DNA from: Myxococcales bacterium
Lineage (GTDB): Bacteria > Myxococcota_A > Polyangia > Polyangiales > GCA-016699535
Reading direction: 5' to 3'
DNA length: 64,000 nt
NCBI GenBank assembly: GCA_020633325.1
Contig: JACKDX010000001.1
Coordinates: 744,001 to 808,000 of the forward strand
Shown: positions 9,522-17,759 of the stretch, in pieces
How the letters are laid out: the number at the start of each line of letters is the position of its first letter
Numbering within the stretch: position 1 is the stretch's first letter
Notes under the pieces: generated by a model
What the model was told of the DNA's origin: nothing
What the model saw: only the letters and a program-made list of their open reading frames with translations
Database searches by the model: none
Translations under genes and position numbers: made by a program

Positions 9522-9986
9522 CTACCGTTTACGAAACCTGAATAGTTTATCCCCGTATTCGACGGGCTTCCCATTGTCCGCAAGCACCTCTAACAGGGTG
9601 CCGTCACAATCGGCCTCGATTTCGTTCATGAGCTTCATGGCTTCGACAATACATAGCACTTCGCCTGCTTTAAAATCGTGGTTCACCTCCACGAACGCTG
9701 GAGCGTCCGGCGCCGGCGCGGCATAAAACGTACCGACAAAGGGTGATGTGATGTAAGCAATGCTTGGGTCTTCTTTGGTCGCTACTTTGGGGGAACTCGT
9801 GGGCGGCAACGAAGACGTATCGGGAGGCAATACTGAGGACCCGAGGACAGGCCGCGAGGCTTGGGATATGGTGGTTTCGCGTCGTAGCCGCACCGATTCT
9901 TCTCCACGCTTGATCTCAAGCTCGGCGATATCCAGTTGGCGAATGGCGCGCATCAATTCCTTAAGCTGTTTTAAATCGATGTCCAT
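9522..9986 (-). CDS. accB: acetyl-CoA carboxylase, biotin carboxyl carrier protein
   Basis: 154 residues. The C-terminal biotinyl domain carries the biotinylation motif EAMKLMNE, whose lysine is modified by BirA; the N-terminus (DLKQLKELMRAIRQLDIAEL) is the usual BCCP helix region, joined by a Ser/Pro-rich linker. It carries carboxybiotin between AccC and the AccAD transferase. It lies 14 bases after aroQ and 12 before accC. Related myxobacterial clusters often have efp between aroQ and accB; none is present here. Confidence 0.96.
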   Translation of the reverse strand: MDIDLKQLKELMRAIRQLDIAELEIKRGEESVRLRRETTISQASRPVLGSSVLPPDTSSLPPTSSPKVATKEDPSIAYITSPFVGTFYAAPAPDAPAFVEVNHDFKAGEVLCIVEAMKLMNEIEADCDGTLLEVLADNGKPVEYGDKLFRFRKR

Positions 9987-10000
9987 GCATTTTGCTTTCG

Positions 10001-10456
10001 TTAAGAGGCGTTGAGATGCTCAATAAGCGCACGCAAGCCGAGGGCATAGCTATTTGCACCAAAACCCGCAATGCAGCCTATCACATGCGGCGCGATGAGC
10101 GACTGATGTCTTTGTGTCTCTCGGGCGAAGATATTCGAAAGATGAACCTCGATGCAAGGCAGTTTTACCGCTCTGAGCGCATCTGCTATGGCGAGCGATG
10201 TATGGGTGTACGCCGCAGGGTTGATAACGATCCCATCAAACGTCGCCTGTGCATTCTGAATCCACTCCACGAGTTCTCCCTCATGGTTCGACTGTCGGCA
10301 TTGTAGGGACGCTCCCAGGGTCTTGGCGAGAGAGGCGAGTTGAGCGTCGATCGCCGCTAAGGGCACAGCCCCGTAGATCTCCGGCTCGCGGGTCCCCAGC
10401 AAATTGAGGTTGGGCCCATGTAGCGCCAGGATGTTCAGTGCGGTGTCTTTGGTCAT
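10001..10456 (-). CDS. aroQ: 3-dehydroquinate dehydratase, type II
   Basis: 151 residues. It dehydrates 3-dehydroquinate to 3-dehydroshikimate in the shikimate pathway. Type II motifs are complete: ALHGPNLNLLGTREPEIYG near the N-terminus with the active-site Tyr and Arg, INPAAYTHTS, the catalytic His in EVHLSN, and a conserved Arg in FARE. It is five bases from the roadblock gene upstream and 14 from accB downstream, so it is clearly part of the operon. Confidence 0.96.
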   Translation of the reverse strand: MTKDTALNILALHGPNLNLLGTREPEIYGAVPLAAIDAQLASLAKTLGASLQCRQSNHEGELVEWIQNAQATFDGIVINPAAYTHTSLAIADALRAVKLPCIEVHLSNIFARETQRHQSLIAPHVIGCIAGFGANSYALGLRALIEHLNAS

Positions 10457-10461
10457 TGCAA

Positions 10462-10842
10462 TCAGGCCAGAGCCTCTAATAGGCGCTCCTGGGACGTGCG
10501 AAGCAGAAATTTGGCCTTACCCACATTGCCGCCAGGCAATAGAGAAATGGCGACGAAGTAATCTTCATTGAGTAAGCGAATGACCGTAGTCAAGCGTTCC
10601 GCTTGAATCGCAACCTCCCTGGCCGATCCTGCATCGAGCATGCTGGCAGCCTTCCGAATTTGACCAAGAACCACGCTGTATTCGGCTCCTATGGTTTCAG
10701 CGTCCACAGTGGCTTTCTCGCGCACATAGTGTTCCACGGGCAGTCCATCGAAATCCATGAGCAATCCCGAGACGCTCCCTTCGGTCCGGTCCACCATCTC
10801 CTTGAGAATGCCACCCAGTTGGTGCAGCGGGTCACTCGGCAT
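10462..10842 (-). CDS. roadblock/LC7 domain protein
   Basis: 126 residues of a single roadblock/LC7 fold: an N-terminal helix (LHQLGGILKEMVDRTEG), the strand GLLMDFDGLPVE, a long helix, and a final VAISLLPGGNVGKAKFLLR strand-helix. Members of the family, such as MglB, act as dimeric regulators of small Ras-like GTPases in polarity and motility; no GTPase gene is adjacent, so the partner is unknown. ATG at 10842 is preferred because GGAG precedes it; a frame extension to 10926 has no such support. First gene of the acc operon. Confidence 0.8.
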   Translation of the reverse strand: MPSDPLHQLGGILKEMVDRTEGSVSGLLMDFDGLPVEHYVREKATVDAETIGAEYSVVLGQIRKAASMLDAGSAREVAIQAERLTTVIRLLNEDYFVAISLLPGGNVGKAKFLLRTSQERLLEALA

Positions 10843-10983
10843 GTTATCTCCGTTCCTTAATACGGTTTGATATCCGATCTCGGCATGTTCGCGCCCGTCC
10901 GTCAAGTTCGCCGAGCCGCTTGACAAGCCGCCTTAACCAAGTAGGCTCCCGGCCCCAAACACTGTCACTTTAGGGCTCAGATT

Positions 10984-11067
10984 GCGGACGTGGCGGAACT
11001 GGCATACGCGCCAGACTAAGGATCTGGTGGGGGAAACCCCGTGGAGGTTCAAGTCCTCTCGTCCGCA
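10984..11067 (+). tRNA. tRNA-Leu (anticodon reads AAG)
   Basis: Class II tRNA with acceptor GCGGACG/CGTCCGC, variable arm GGGGGAAACCCC, and anticodon arm CCAGA-CTAAGGA-TCTGG. With a seven-base loop the anticodon is AAG, for leucine CUU. The discriminator is A; CCA is not encoded (the next bases are CCG). A34 is unusual in a bacterial leucine tRNA, where GAG is normal. Confidence 0.9.
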
Positions 11068-11079
11068 CCGCAGTATCCG

Positions 11080-11511
11080 CTAGTCAACCGCCATCAGGTG
11101 CGACAGATGGCTCAGCATCGGAGCATGCAACGGATCCGCATAAACGCGGATGCGGCGCTTGAGAAGGGATGCCACTACCCGCCGGGTGGTTGGGTCCCAG
11201 AGCTTGGGAAGACCCAGGACAGGAGTGAATTTCATCAACGAAAGTTTAGTGATATCATCGCTTTGGGCGCGGATGGTCACGTCTGGGATCCCTTGGATGC
11301 CGTCATGGATGACCAGTCCATGCAGGTCGAATTGCAAGGTGAGGCTGACCTTTGCATCCTCAGCCACAATAGCCACTTTCCCCCTGAGCTGGGCCAAGGC
11401 TTTACTTTTTTCGGGCCGCGTAGCGATATTTTCGCGAAGCAGCGCAAAAAGCATGGAGGCCAATCCATTATGTTGCGCGGATTCGCTCAGTGCGATCGAT
11501 TCGCTCGGCAT
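11080..11511 (-). CDS. SCP2-like lipid-binding domain protein
   Basis: 143 residues resembling the sterol-carrier-protein-2 fold: an N-terminal helix, strands such as KVAIVAEDAKVSLTLQF and GLVIHDGIQGIPDVTIRAQS, and a C-terminal MKFTPVLGLPKLW segment. It starts six bases after the stop of another SCP2-type gene on the same strand, so the two form a pair. The role is probably lipid or hydrophobic ligand binding. A long overlapping frame on the plus strand exists but has no recognisable protein features. Confidence 0.6.
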   Translation of the reverse strand: MPSESIALSESAQHNGLASMLFALLRENIATRPEKSKALAQLRGKVAIVAEDAKVSLTLQFDLHGLVIHDGIQGIPDVTIRAQSDDITKLSLMKFTPVLGLPKLWDPTTRRVVASLLKRRIRVYADPLHAPMLSHLSHLMAVD

Positions 11512-11517
11512 GTCACC

Positions 11518-11946
11518 TTATCCAATAAAAGTCGTCGGGACTTTAGAGGCGCTTTCGACGAGTTCCCGAGAGGCGTCCACGTATCGTATCATGGTGGGCA
11601 AGCTGCCTTTACTGAGCTTGAGCTTGCCCTGCATCATGGCTTTGATGGGCTCGAGCTTACCTTGTACGACCTCTTTCCAGCGTTCATAGTTTGCCTCGAT
11701 GACGAAATTTGCCTTGTCGATCGCTTGCTGAGCGTCCGTGAAATAATCGCTGCCGCGACATGTGCCCTCGTGCACGTCGAGGAGCAAGGCAACATCTGTT
11801 GTGAGCCCCAAAGAAGGCTCGGCCGAAACCACCATCGCCACCGTGCCATGGGTCCATGTTTGTGCGGCCTGCCGATAAGTGGCGTTGCTATTTACAGCGT
11901 CTTTATAGGCATCCGTCCAGTTGGCAGAAGGAAATGTATAGGCCAT
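11518..11946 (-). CDS. SCP2 sterol-transfer family protein
   Basis: 142 residues starting MAYTFPSANW, with the SCP2 features YERWKEVVQGKLEPIKAMM and QGKLKLSKGSLPTMIRYV, where a hydrophobic ligand tunnel is built. ATG 11946 is preceded by AGGTG, a fair ribosome site, whereas the upstream extension to 12006 would overlap the promoter side of pgeF. It is divergent from pgeF and followed by the related gene downstream. The ligand is not predictable. Confidence 0.75.
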   Translation of the reverse strand: MAYTFPSANWTDAYKDAVNSNATYRQAAQTWTHGTVAMVVSAEPSLGLTTDVALLLDVHEGTCRGSDYFTDAQQAIDKANFVIEANYERWKEVVQGKLEPIKAMMQGKLKLSKGSLPTMIRYVDASRELVESASKVPTTFIG

Positions 11947-12005
11947 CGTCGCACCTCGGTGTAGCGGTTGGGCAAGCACCGTAGTATGTTGAACGTGGAT
12001 TCGCA

Positions 12006-12788
12006 ATGACCCCTATCGTCTCTTCGCAGCGTGTATTGCGGTCAGCATTGCTTGAGACTCACAGGTTTAAGCATGGATTTTCGCTGCGCCAAGGCGGCGT
12101 GAGCGTGCCGCCGTTTGACACGCTCAATCTTGGCCGCCAGGTGAGTGATAACCCGAAGCACGTTGTAGAGAATCACCGCAGATTTGCGGCGGAGGTTGGT
12201 TACGACGCCGAGGGATTGTACGAGATCAGTCAGGTGCACGGCTGTCACATCGAAGTGGCGGATCCCACGCGATCGGCGGCCTCTTTTCGCGTCCGAGAAG
12301 GGGATGCGTTGATCGGTTCGCATGACGGAGTGGCTGTGGCGGTACGCACTGCCGATTGTATGCCTCTGCTTCTGGCCGACCCTGAGAGCGGCGTGGTGGC
12401 CGCCGTTCATGCGGGATGGCGCGGCATTGCTTTAGGCGTGGTCCGCTCGAGCGTGCTTGCGTTAACTCAGCGCATGCATGTCAAACAGACGGAGTTATTG
12501 GTGGGGATCGGCCCTCACATCCGACAGTGCTGTTTTGAAGTCGGAGAAGACGTGCGAGCGATTCTTGTCGCATGCAGTGATGCCTCGAACGTTGTAATCA
12601 CTCACACAACGAAGCCCAGAGTGTCTCTAGTGGGAATCGTTATGTCACAGCTTCTTTCGCTGGGGGCGCTCTTCACACACATCGACGACGTGGGGGGGTG
12701 CACGCATTGTGAAGGGGATCGGTTTTTTTCTTACCGTCGAGATGGCGCGGCTTCCGGTCGGCATGCGGCCGTGATTGTTTCTCGCTAA
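12006..12788 (+). CDS. pgeF: peptidoglycan editing factor / YfiH-type multicopper oxidase-like protein
   Basis: 260 residues. The YfiH/DUF152 family (once called laccase domain) includes PgeF, which removes misincorporated amino acids from peptidoglycan precursors; related proteins cleave purine nucleosides. The metal-site residues are in place: His78 in QVHGC, Cys118 in RTADCMPLLL and His135 in VHAGWRG, and GIGPHIRQCCFEVG follows. It is divergent from the SCP2 pair and 24 bases ahead of accD. Confidence 0.9.
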   Translation: MTPIVSSQRVLRSALLETHRFKHGFSLRQGGVSVPPFDTLNLGRQVSDNPKHVVENHRRFAAEVGYDAEGLYEISQVHGCHIEVADPTRSAASFRVREGDALIGSHDGVAVAVRTADCMPLLLADPESGVVAAVHAGWRGIALGVVRSSVLALTQRMHVKQTELLVGIGPHIRQCCFEVGEDVRAILVACSDASNVVITHTTKPRVSLVGIVMSQLLSLGALFTHIDDVGGCTHCEGDRFFSYRRDGAASGRHAAVIVSR

Positions 12789-12812
12789 ACGCTGTGGTAT
12801 CGCGGGCATTCT

Positions 12813-13652
12813 ATGGGTTGGTTCGGTCGAAAGCGCGCCACGCAGCACGCCTCAGAAAAAAAGACAATTGGGGAAGGTGTATTCCGTCGATGCGCGGGTT
12901 GCGGCGTAACACTTCGCTCGGAAGAGTATTCAGCCAATCATGAAGTCTGTCCGCGATGCGGGCATCATTATCGACTGAGGGTGGAAGCCTGGATCGAGTT
13001 GCTCATCGACTCAGGCACCTGGACAGAGTTCGATCGAGAGCTATCCCCCATCGATGTGCTCGAGTTCGTCGATTCGACTCCGTATGCCAAGCGCATAGGC
13101 AACGCACAGAAAAAGGCGGGCGTAAACGACTCGGTGATGACAGGGAGCGGACACATTGAAGGACGACCGGTACAGGTCGGTGCGTTCATATTTCGTTTTA
13201 TGGGGGGGTCCATGGGATCCGTTGCTGGCGAAAAACTGACCAGAGTATTCGAGCGCGCCGCCGAGCTCAAGCAGCCGGCGATTGTGCTGTCCTCTTCAGG
13301 CGGTGCCCGCATGCAAGAGGGCGTCCTGTCACTGATGCAGATGGCAAAGACGGTGGCGGCGCTTGGCAGGTTGCGTGATGTGCCCATGCCTTTTGTGAGC
13401 GTGCTCTTAGATCCTACCACAGGCGGGGTCGCCGCGAGCTTTTCGCTGCTAGGGGATGTCAACGTTGCGGAGCCCAATGCTCTCATTGGCTTTGCGGGAC
13501 CGCGCGTGATCGAGACAACCATCCGGCAAAAACTGCCCAAGGGTTTTCAGCGGTCCGAGTTTCTGATGGAGCATGGGATGGTAGATATCATTGCACAGCG
13601 GTCCGAACTCAAGGCCACCATCGCTCGTGTACTAAGTCACCTGCTAGATTAG
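12813..13652 (+). CDS. accD: acetyl-CoA carboxylase, carboxyltransferase subunit beta
   Basis: 279 residues. It transfers the carboxyl group from biotin to acetyl-CoA together with AccA. The N-terminal four-cysteine zinc ribbon is visible (CAGC then CPRC, about residues 30-52), followed by the crotonase-like core with GSMGSVAGEKLTRVFE, SSSGGARMQEGVLSLMQMAK and GGVAASFSLLGDV. It is followed closely by folC, as in many bacteria. Confidence 0.96.
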   Translation: MGWFGRKRATQHASEKKTIGEGVFRRCAGCGVTLRSEEYSANHEVCPRCGHHYRLRVEAWIELLIDSGTWTEFDRELSPIDVLEFVDSTPYAKRIGNAQKKAGVNDSVMTGSGHIEGRPVQVGAFIFRFMGGSMGSVAGEKLTRVFERAAELKQPAIVLSSSGGARMQEGVLSLMQMAKTVAALGRLRDVPMPFVSVLLDPTTGGVAASFSLLGDVNVAEPNALIGFAGPRVIETTIRQKLPKGFQRSEFLMEHGMVDIIAQRSELKATIARVLSHLLD

Positions 13653-13664
13653 TGGCGGCGCGTT

Positions 13665-14945
13665 TTGTATTACTCCCAAGCCATTGAGTTTTTGTATGGT
13701 TTACAAGGTCGGGGCATCAAGCTTGGGCTTGAGCGAATAGAGCGCGCGTTGCAAGAGCGCGGACAACCCCACAAGCGGCTTCACTTTGCGCATGTGGCTG
13801 GGACAAACGGCAAAGGCAGCGTGTCGGCGATGTTAGCATCCTGCCTGACTGCGGCGGGGTTGAGAACAGGGCTATTTACCTCGCCCCATTTGCATCGCTT
13901 CACCGAACGAATTCAGATCAATGGCAAGGAACTGAGCGAGGACTCGGTAGCCCGCCGGCTCAGCGAGCTTGCAACGTGGCAGCAGCAACAGTCATTGGAA
14001 CTGAGCTTTTTCGAAATGGCAACCCTGCTTGCGCTGGAGGCCTTTGTCGATGAAGGCTGCGATATGGTGGTGATGGAAACTGGATTAGGCGGTCGTTTGG
14101 ATTCGACCAATGTGATTTTTCCTGAGGTGTGCGTTATCACCCATATAGCACGCGATCACTCTGAGATCTTGGGCGACGATCTTGCTACAATTGCTTCGGA
14201 AAAAGCCGGAATCATCAAAAAAGGGCGTCCAGTGATTTTGGGCAGCTCACCCGACGAAGCGCTGACTGTGCTTATCGCGCGCGCACGAGCACTCGATGCA
14301 CCGGCAGTGCTGTGGAATCGTGATATTGTGGTGACAGACGGCACTGAAGAGCGCTTTTCCGTGCGCATTCACGACGAAATACTGTCCGATCTGTTTGTGG
14401 CTCTGAGAGGCTCGCATCAACGACACAACGCGGCGTTAGCAGTCGGCGCTTGTGTGACTCTACGGCAGCTGGGCTGGAGCATACCGTCCGAAGCCATACG
14501 CGCCGGACTGTCGAGCACAACGTGGCCCGGACGCTTGGAGTTCTTGGCTAGCGTGCCTAAGGTATTACTGGACGCCGCGCATAACCCAGATGGTTGCCAA
14601 GCGTTGGCTGATTACGTGCGGAGCATCCAGCACGCGTTTTCGAGATTGGTCCTCGTGTTCGGTTGTATGCAAGACAAAGACGCCAGAGCAATGCTGGCAT
14701 GTTTTCGGGGCTTGTTCGCTCAGCACTTCTACGTGGCGCCGCCCATGTCCCGGGCTATGGCACCCGGTGCGCTCGATGCGATAAGTCCAGGCGCCAGCTG
14801 CGAAGGTATCGCCGATGCACTATCGCGCGCGCAGGATCTGGCGGGGCCACAAGGTCTATTTGTGGTGGCAGGGTCGATTTTTGTCGTTGCAGAGGCGCGG
14901 CGGCTCCTCTTGGGCAATGCAACCGACCCATTGATCGGCATGTAG
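13665..14945 (+). CDS. folC: bifunctional folylpolyglutamate synthase / dihydrofolate synthase
   Basis: 426 residues of the Mur-ligase-like family. It adds glutamate to dihydropteroate and to folates with ATP. The P-loop VAGTNGKGSVSAML (46-52 at its core), GLFTSPHLHRFTERI, METGLGGRLDSTNV and a C-terminal LDAAHNPDG are diagnostic. The start is TTG at 13665, 12 bases after accD; no better start fits the N-terminal YYSQAIEFLYGLQGRGIKLGL. accD-folC coupling is common. Confidence 0.95.
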   Translation: MYYSQAIEFLYGLQGRGIKLGLERIERALQERGQPHKRLHFAHVAGTNGKGSVSAMLASCLTAAGLRTGLFTSPHLHRFTERIQINGKELSEDSVARRLSELATWQQQQSLELSFFEMATLLALEAFVDEGCDMVVMETGLGGRLDSTNVIFPEVCVITHIARDHSEILGDDLATIASEKAGIIKKGRPVILGSSPDEALTVLIARARALDAPAVLWNRDIVVTDGTEERFSVRIHDEILSDLFVALRGSHQRHNAALAVGACVTLRQLGWSIPSEAIRAGLSSTTWPGRLEFLASVPKVLLDAAHNPDGCQALADYVRSIQHAFSRLVLVFGCMQDKDARAMLACFRGLFAQHFYVAPPMSRAMAPGALDAISPGASCEGIADALSRAQDLAGPQGLFVVAGSIFVVAEARRLLLGNATDPLIGM

Positions 14946-15060
14946 GCCTCCTAAATCGCTCGAACTTTTTGGCGGCGTGGGCAATTTATCGGAAGTGGGC
15001 AATGCAGGCCTTAGCATGAGCTATGCGATTGAGTTTCGGCTGTAGTAGATTGCCGGGGAG

Positions 15061-16092
15061 ATGTCCGCCTTTATTGATGCCTGTTATAAACGCTCCACGA
15101 ACTACACGCCGATATGGCTGATGCGCCAAGCCGGGCGCTACCAGCCCGAATATCGTGTGCTTCGCTCCAAGGTTTCGTTCGTCGAGCTGTGCAAACGCTC
15201 TGATTTAGCGGCTGAGGTTACACTTTTGCCGGTGCGTCAGTTTGGTTTTGATGCGGCGATTGTTTTCGCAGATATTTTGCTGATTCTGGAGCCGTTAGGC
15301 GTCGACTTTGAGTTTGCCGCGGATCATGGTCCGCAGATCAAACGACCCATTCGTTTGAGCTCAGATGTCGATGCCATTGCGGACAATGTTGATGCAGCAC
15401 AATCGCTGAGTTACGTGATGCAGACCATTCGCCTGGTCGTGACCGAGCTTGGCCAAGCAACCCCACTTATTGGCTTTTCTGGCGCTCCCTTTACCCTGGC
15501 CGCCTATCTAATCGAGGGCGGCTCATCCCGCAATTATGCGCTTACGAAGTCATTTATGTATTCAGACCCTGCCGCGTGGGACGTATTGATGCGCAAGCTA
15601 GTCGCAGCAATCGTGAGTTATCTGCGTGCACAAACCAATGCGGGTGCGGCAGCCTTGCAGGTATTTGATAGCTGGGTGGGCTGCTTGAGTCTGCGCGATT
15701 ATCAACGGTTCGTAATGCCCTATATGCAACAGCTCTTTGAACAACTGGGGCAACAAGTGCCGGTGATTCACTTTTCGACTGGCAACGCTTCGCTATATCC
15801 CTTGATGAAGCAAGCAGGTGGCGAGGTGATGGGCGTGGATTGGCGCGTAGACTTGGGAAAGCAGTGGGATGTTTTGGGTGATGTGGCGATAATGGGCAAT
15901 CTCGATCCCGTCGCATTGCTGGGTCCTTTGCCTGAGCTGCGGCAGGCAGCGCAGGCCGTTCTTGATGCGGCCCAATCGCGTCCCGGTCACATCTTCAATC
16001 TCGGACACGGCGTACTGCCCCAGACCCCCATAGACCAGGTGCGCGCACTCGTTGACTATGTGCATGAAAAGAGCCAACGGCGGACCCCATGA
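15061..16092 (+). CDS. hemE: uroporphyrinogen decarboxylase
   Basis: 343 residues. It converts uroporphyrinogen III to coproporphyrinogen III in haem synthesis. Signature segments are MRQAGRYQPEYR with the active-site arginines, FADILLILEPLG, IGFSGAPFTLAAYLIEGG and FNLGHGVLPQTP near the C-terminus. A purine-rich GGGGAG touches the ATG. The end overlaps hemG by four bases (ATGA), so the two haem genes are translationally coupled. Confidence 0.97.
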   Translation: MSAFIDACYKRSTNYTPIWLMRQAGRYQPEYRVLRSKVSFVELCKRSDLAAEVTLLPVRQFGFDAAIVFADILLILEPLGVDFEFAADHGPQIKRPIRLSSDVDAIADNVDAAQSLSYVMQTIRLVVTELGQATPLIGFSGAPFTLAAYLIEGGSSRNYALTKSFMYSDPAAWDVLMRKLVAAIVSYLRAQTNAGAAALQVFDSWVGCLSLRDYQRFVMPYMQQLFEQLGQQVPVIHFSTGNASLYPLMKQAGGEVMGVDWRVDLGKQWDVLGDVAIMGNLDPVALLGPLPELRQAAQAVLDAAQSRPGHIFNLGHGVLPQTPIDQVRALVDYVHEKSQRRTP

Positions 16093-17486
16093 CTACACGG
16101 CCAAGAAGTATTGTGGTCGTAGGCGGCGGACTGAGCGGGTTGGTCGCGGCGTATTGTATTCAACGCCATGCTCCAGAAATAAGCGTGAAGGTATTAGAGG
16201 CGAGCCGGGCTCCCGGCGGACTCATTCGCACAGAGTGTAGGGACGGCTATGTCATTGAGCGTGCGGCGGACTCCATTCTGCGGGAACCAGACGACGCGTT
16301 GCGCCTTTCGACCGAACTCGGTTTGAAGGCGGAAATGATCAATACCAATACCAGTTTTCGAGGCGCGTATGTTCTCAGGGAAGGCCAGCTTCATAGAATC
16401 CCAGCGGAGTTTAGGTTGCTGGGGCCGGCACAGTGGTGGCCCTTCGTCGTCAGTCCCTTGCTCTCGCTGAGAGGCAAACTCCGCGCCTGCTTAGAGCCCT
16501 GGGTGCCGGTCAGATCTGATGTATCCGACGAGAGCCTGGAGCACTTTGTGGTGCGGCGGTATGGAAGGGAGCTTTTTGAGTACCTCGCGCAACCATTGGT
16601 GAGCGGCATTTACAGCGTTGACCCGGCCAAGCTCAGCATGCACGCAACGCTTAAGCGCTATTGTGAACTTGAGGCCAAGTACGGCAGCGTGTCGAGGGGA
16701 CTCCGCAAGGGCAAAGCGCGCTCCTCCTCGAATGACGCAGGTGTGCGTTACGGATTGTTTTTTAGTTACAGGCTCGGTTTGCAGACGCTCATCGACGCGC
16801 TCGTCGACCGGCTGGGTTCAGCGCTAAGCGTCAATACAGAGGTGACACACTTAGAGCCGCATCTGCGTGGGTTTCGGATACAAGTGAAAGAGGGGCCGAG
16901 TCATCTGGCAGATGCTGTTCTTTTGGCGCTACCTGCGGGGGGCGCCGCATCCTTGCTCAAGCCGTGGGCACCGAAGGTGGCGGCTGGCTTTGCTGAGATA
17001 AAATACAGCGATGCGGTTGTGGTGACCTTGGCATTTGAGCTGCGCCAGATCAAACATCCGCTTGATGCATTTGGAATCGTAGTGCCTCGTGTAGAGCAAC
17101 GCCCCATTTCCGCGGTCACTTTTTCCAGCGTCAAGTATGGGGAGCGTGCACCTGATGGTAAAGTGCTGCTGCGAGTTTACTTTAATGACTTCGATGCGCA
17201 CGACGCCGGGACGCGCACGGACGCAGAATTTGTCGATGAGGCTCAAGCGGAACTCAGACCTCTGCTTGGTGTAGAAGGCTCTCCCGTCTTTGTCCAAGTC
17301 AGCCGCATCAAGGAGGCCATTCCCGGCTATACGCTCGGGCACACGGAACGCATAGCTCGCCTGAGAGAGGCCCTCGGGGCATATGCAAACCTGGGCGTAG
17401 CCGGCAACTACCTCACGGGCGTGGGCATTCCGCATGTCATCAAGAATGCGGAAATCGAGGCTCGAAGACTTATCGCGCCAGCATGA
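16089..17486 (+). CDS. hemG: protoporphyrinogen oxidase, FAD-dependent (HemY type)
   Basis: 465 residues. It oxidises protoporphyrinogen IX (or coproporphyrinogen) using FAD. The N-terminal dinucleotide motif VVVGGGLSGLVAAYCIQR and EASRAPGGLIRTE are visible, as are LVSGIYSVDPAKLSMHAT in the middle and NYLTGVGIPHVIKNAE near the end, all typical of this family. The ATGA overlap with hemE shows an operon. Confidence 0.93.
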   Translation: MTTRPRSIVVVGGGLSGLVAAYCIQRHAPEISVKVLEASRAPGGLIRTECRDGYVIERAADSILREPDDALRLSTELGLKAEMINTNTSFRGAYVLREGQLHRIPAEFRLLGPAQWWPFVVSPLLSLRGKLRACLEPWVPVRSDVSDESLEHFVVRRYGRELFEYLAQPLVSGIYSVDPAKLSMHATLKRYCELEAKYGSVSRGLRKGKARSSSNDAGVRYGLFFSYRLGLQTLIDALVDRLGSALSVNTEVTHLEPHLRGFRIQVKEGPSHLADAVLLALPAGGAASLLKPWAPKVAAGFAEIKYSDAVVVTLAFELRQIKHPLDAFGIVVPRVEQRPISAVTFSSVKYGERAPDGKVLLRVYFNDFDAHDAGTRTDAEFVDEAQAELRPLLGVEGSPVFVQVSRIKEAIPGYTLGHTERIARLREALGAYANLGVAGNYLTGVGIPHVIKNAEIEARRLIAPA

Positions 17487-17528
17487 TCGCGGTCACATCG
17501 GCTTTCGGCAGCCTCCAACGGAAACAGA

Positions 17529-17708
17529 TCAGTCCTCGGAATCGTCCTCAGGTGCTTGCGCAGCTGGGCCGTCCAGCCGGTACCTCCCATCCAACCAATT
17601 GCCGAGATCAAGCAGTTTACAACGGTCGGAACAAAACGGAAACGCAGCAGCATCGGGCGGGTTAGAAAGAGGGCGCCCACACGTGGCACATGTTTTGCCA
17701 GAAACCAT
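17529..17708 (-). CDS. yacG: YacG family zinc-binding protein
   Basis: About 59 residues with a four-cysteine zinc site: CATCGRP near the start and CSDRC, followed by LLDLGNWLDGRYRL, the conserved YacG tail. In E. coli YacG inhibits DNA gyrase by binding GyrB; that role is carried over from the family. ATG 17708 (MVSGKTCATC) fits the family better than an extension to 17735. The acidic C-terminus (PEDDSED) is usual. It converges with hemG. Confidence 0.85.
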   Translation of the reverse strand: MVSGKTCATCGRPLSNPPDAAAFPFCSDRCKLLDLGNWLDGRYRLDGPAAQAPEDDSED

Positions 17709-17759
17709 GGGCTGAAAGTATAGCACACCCCGCACAACCTGCGCTACGGTTGGCCTCCC

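Noticed and set aside
11041..11964. 307-residue open frame on the plus strand starting in tRNA-Leu
   Set aside because: It is antisense to two genes with SCP2-type features and begins inside a tRNA; no protein family is recognisable.
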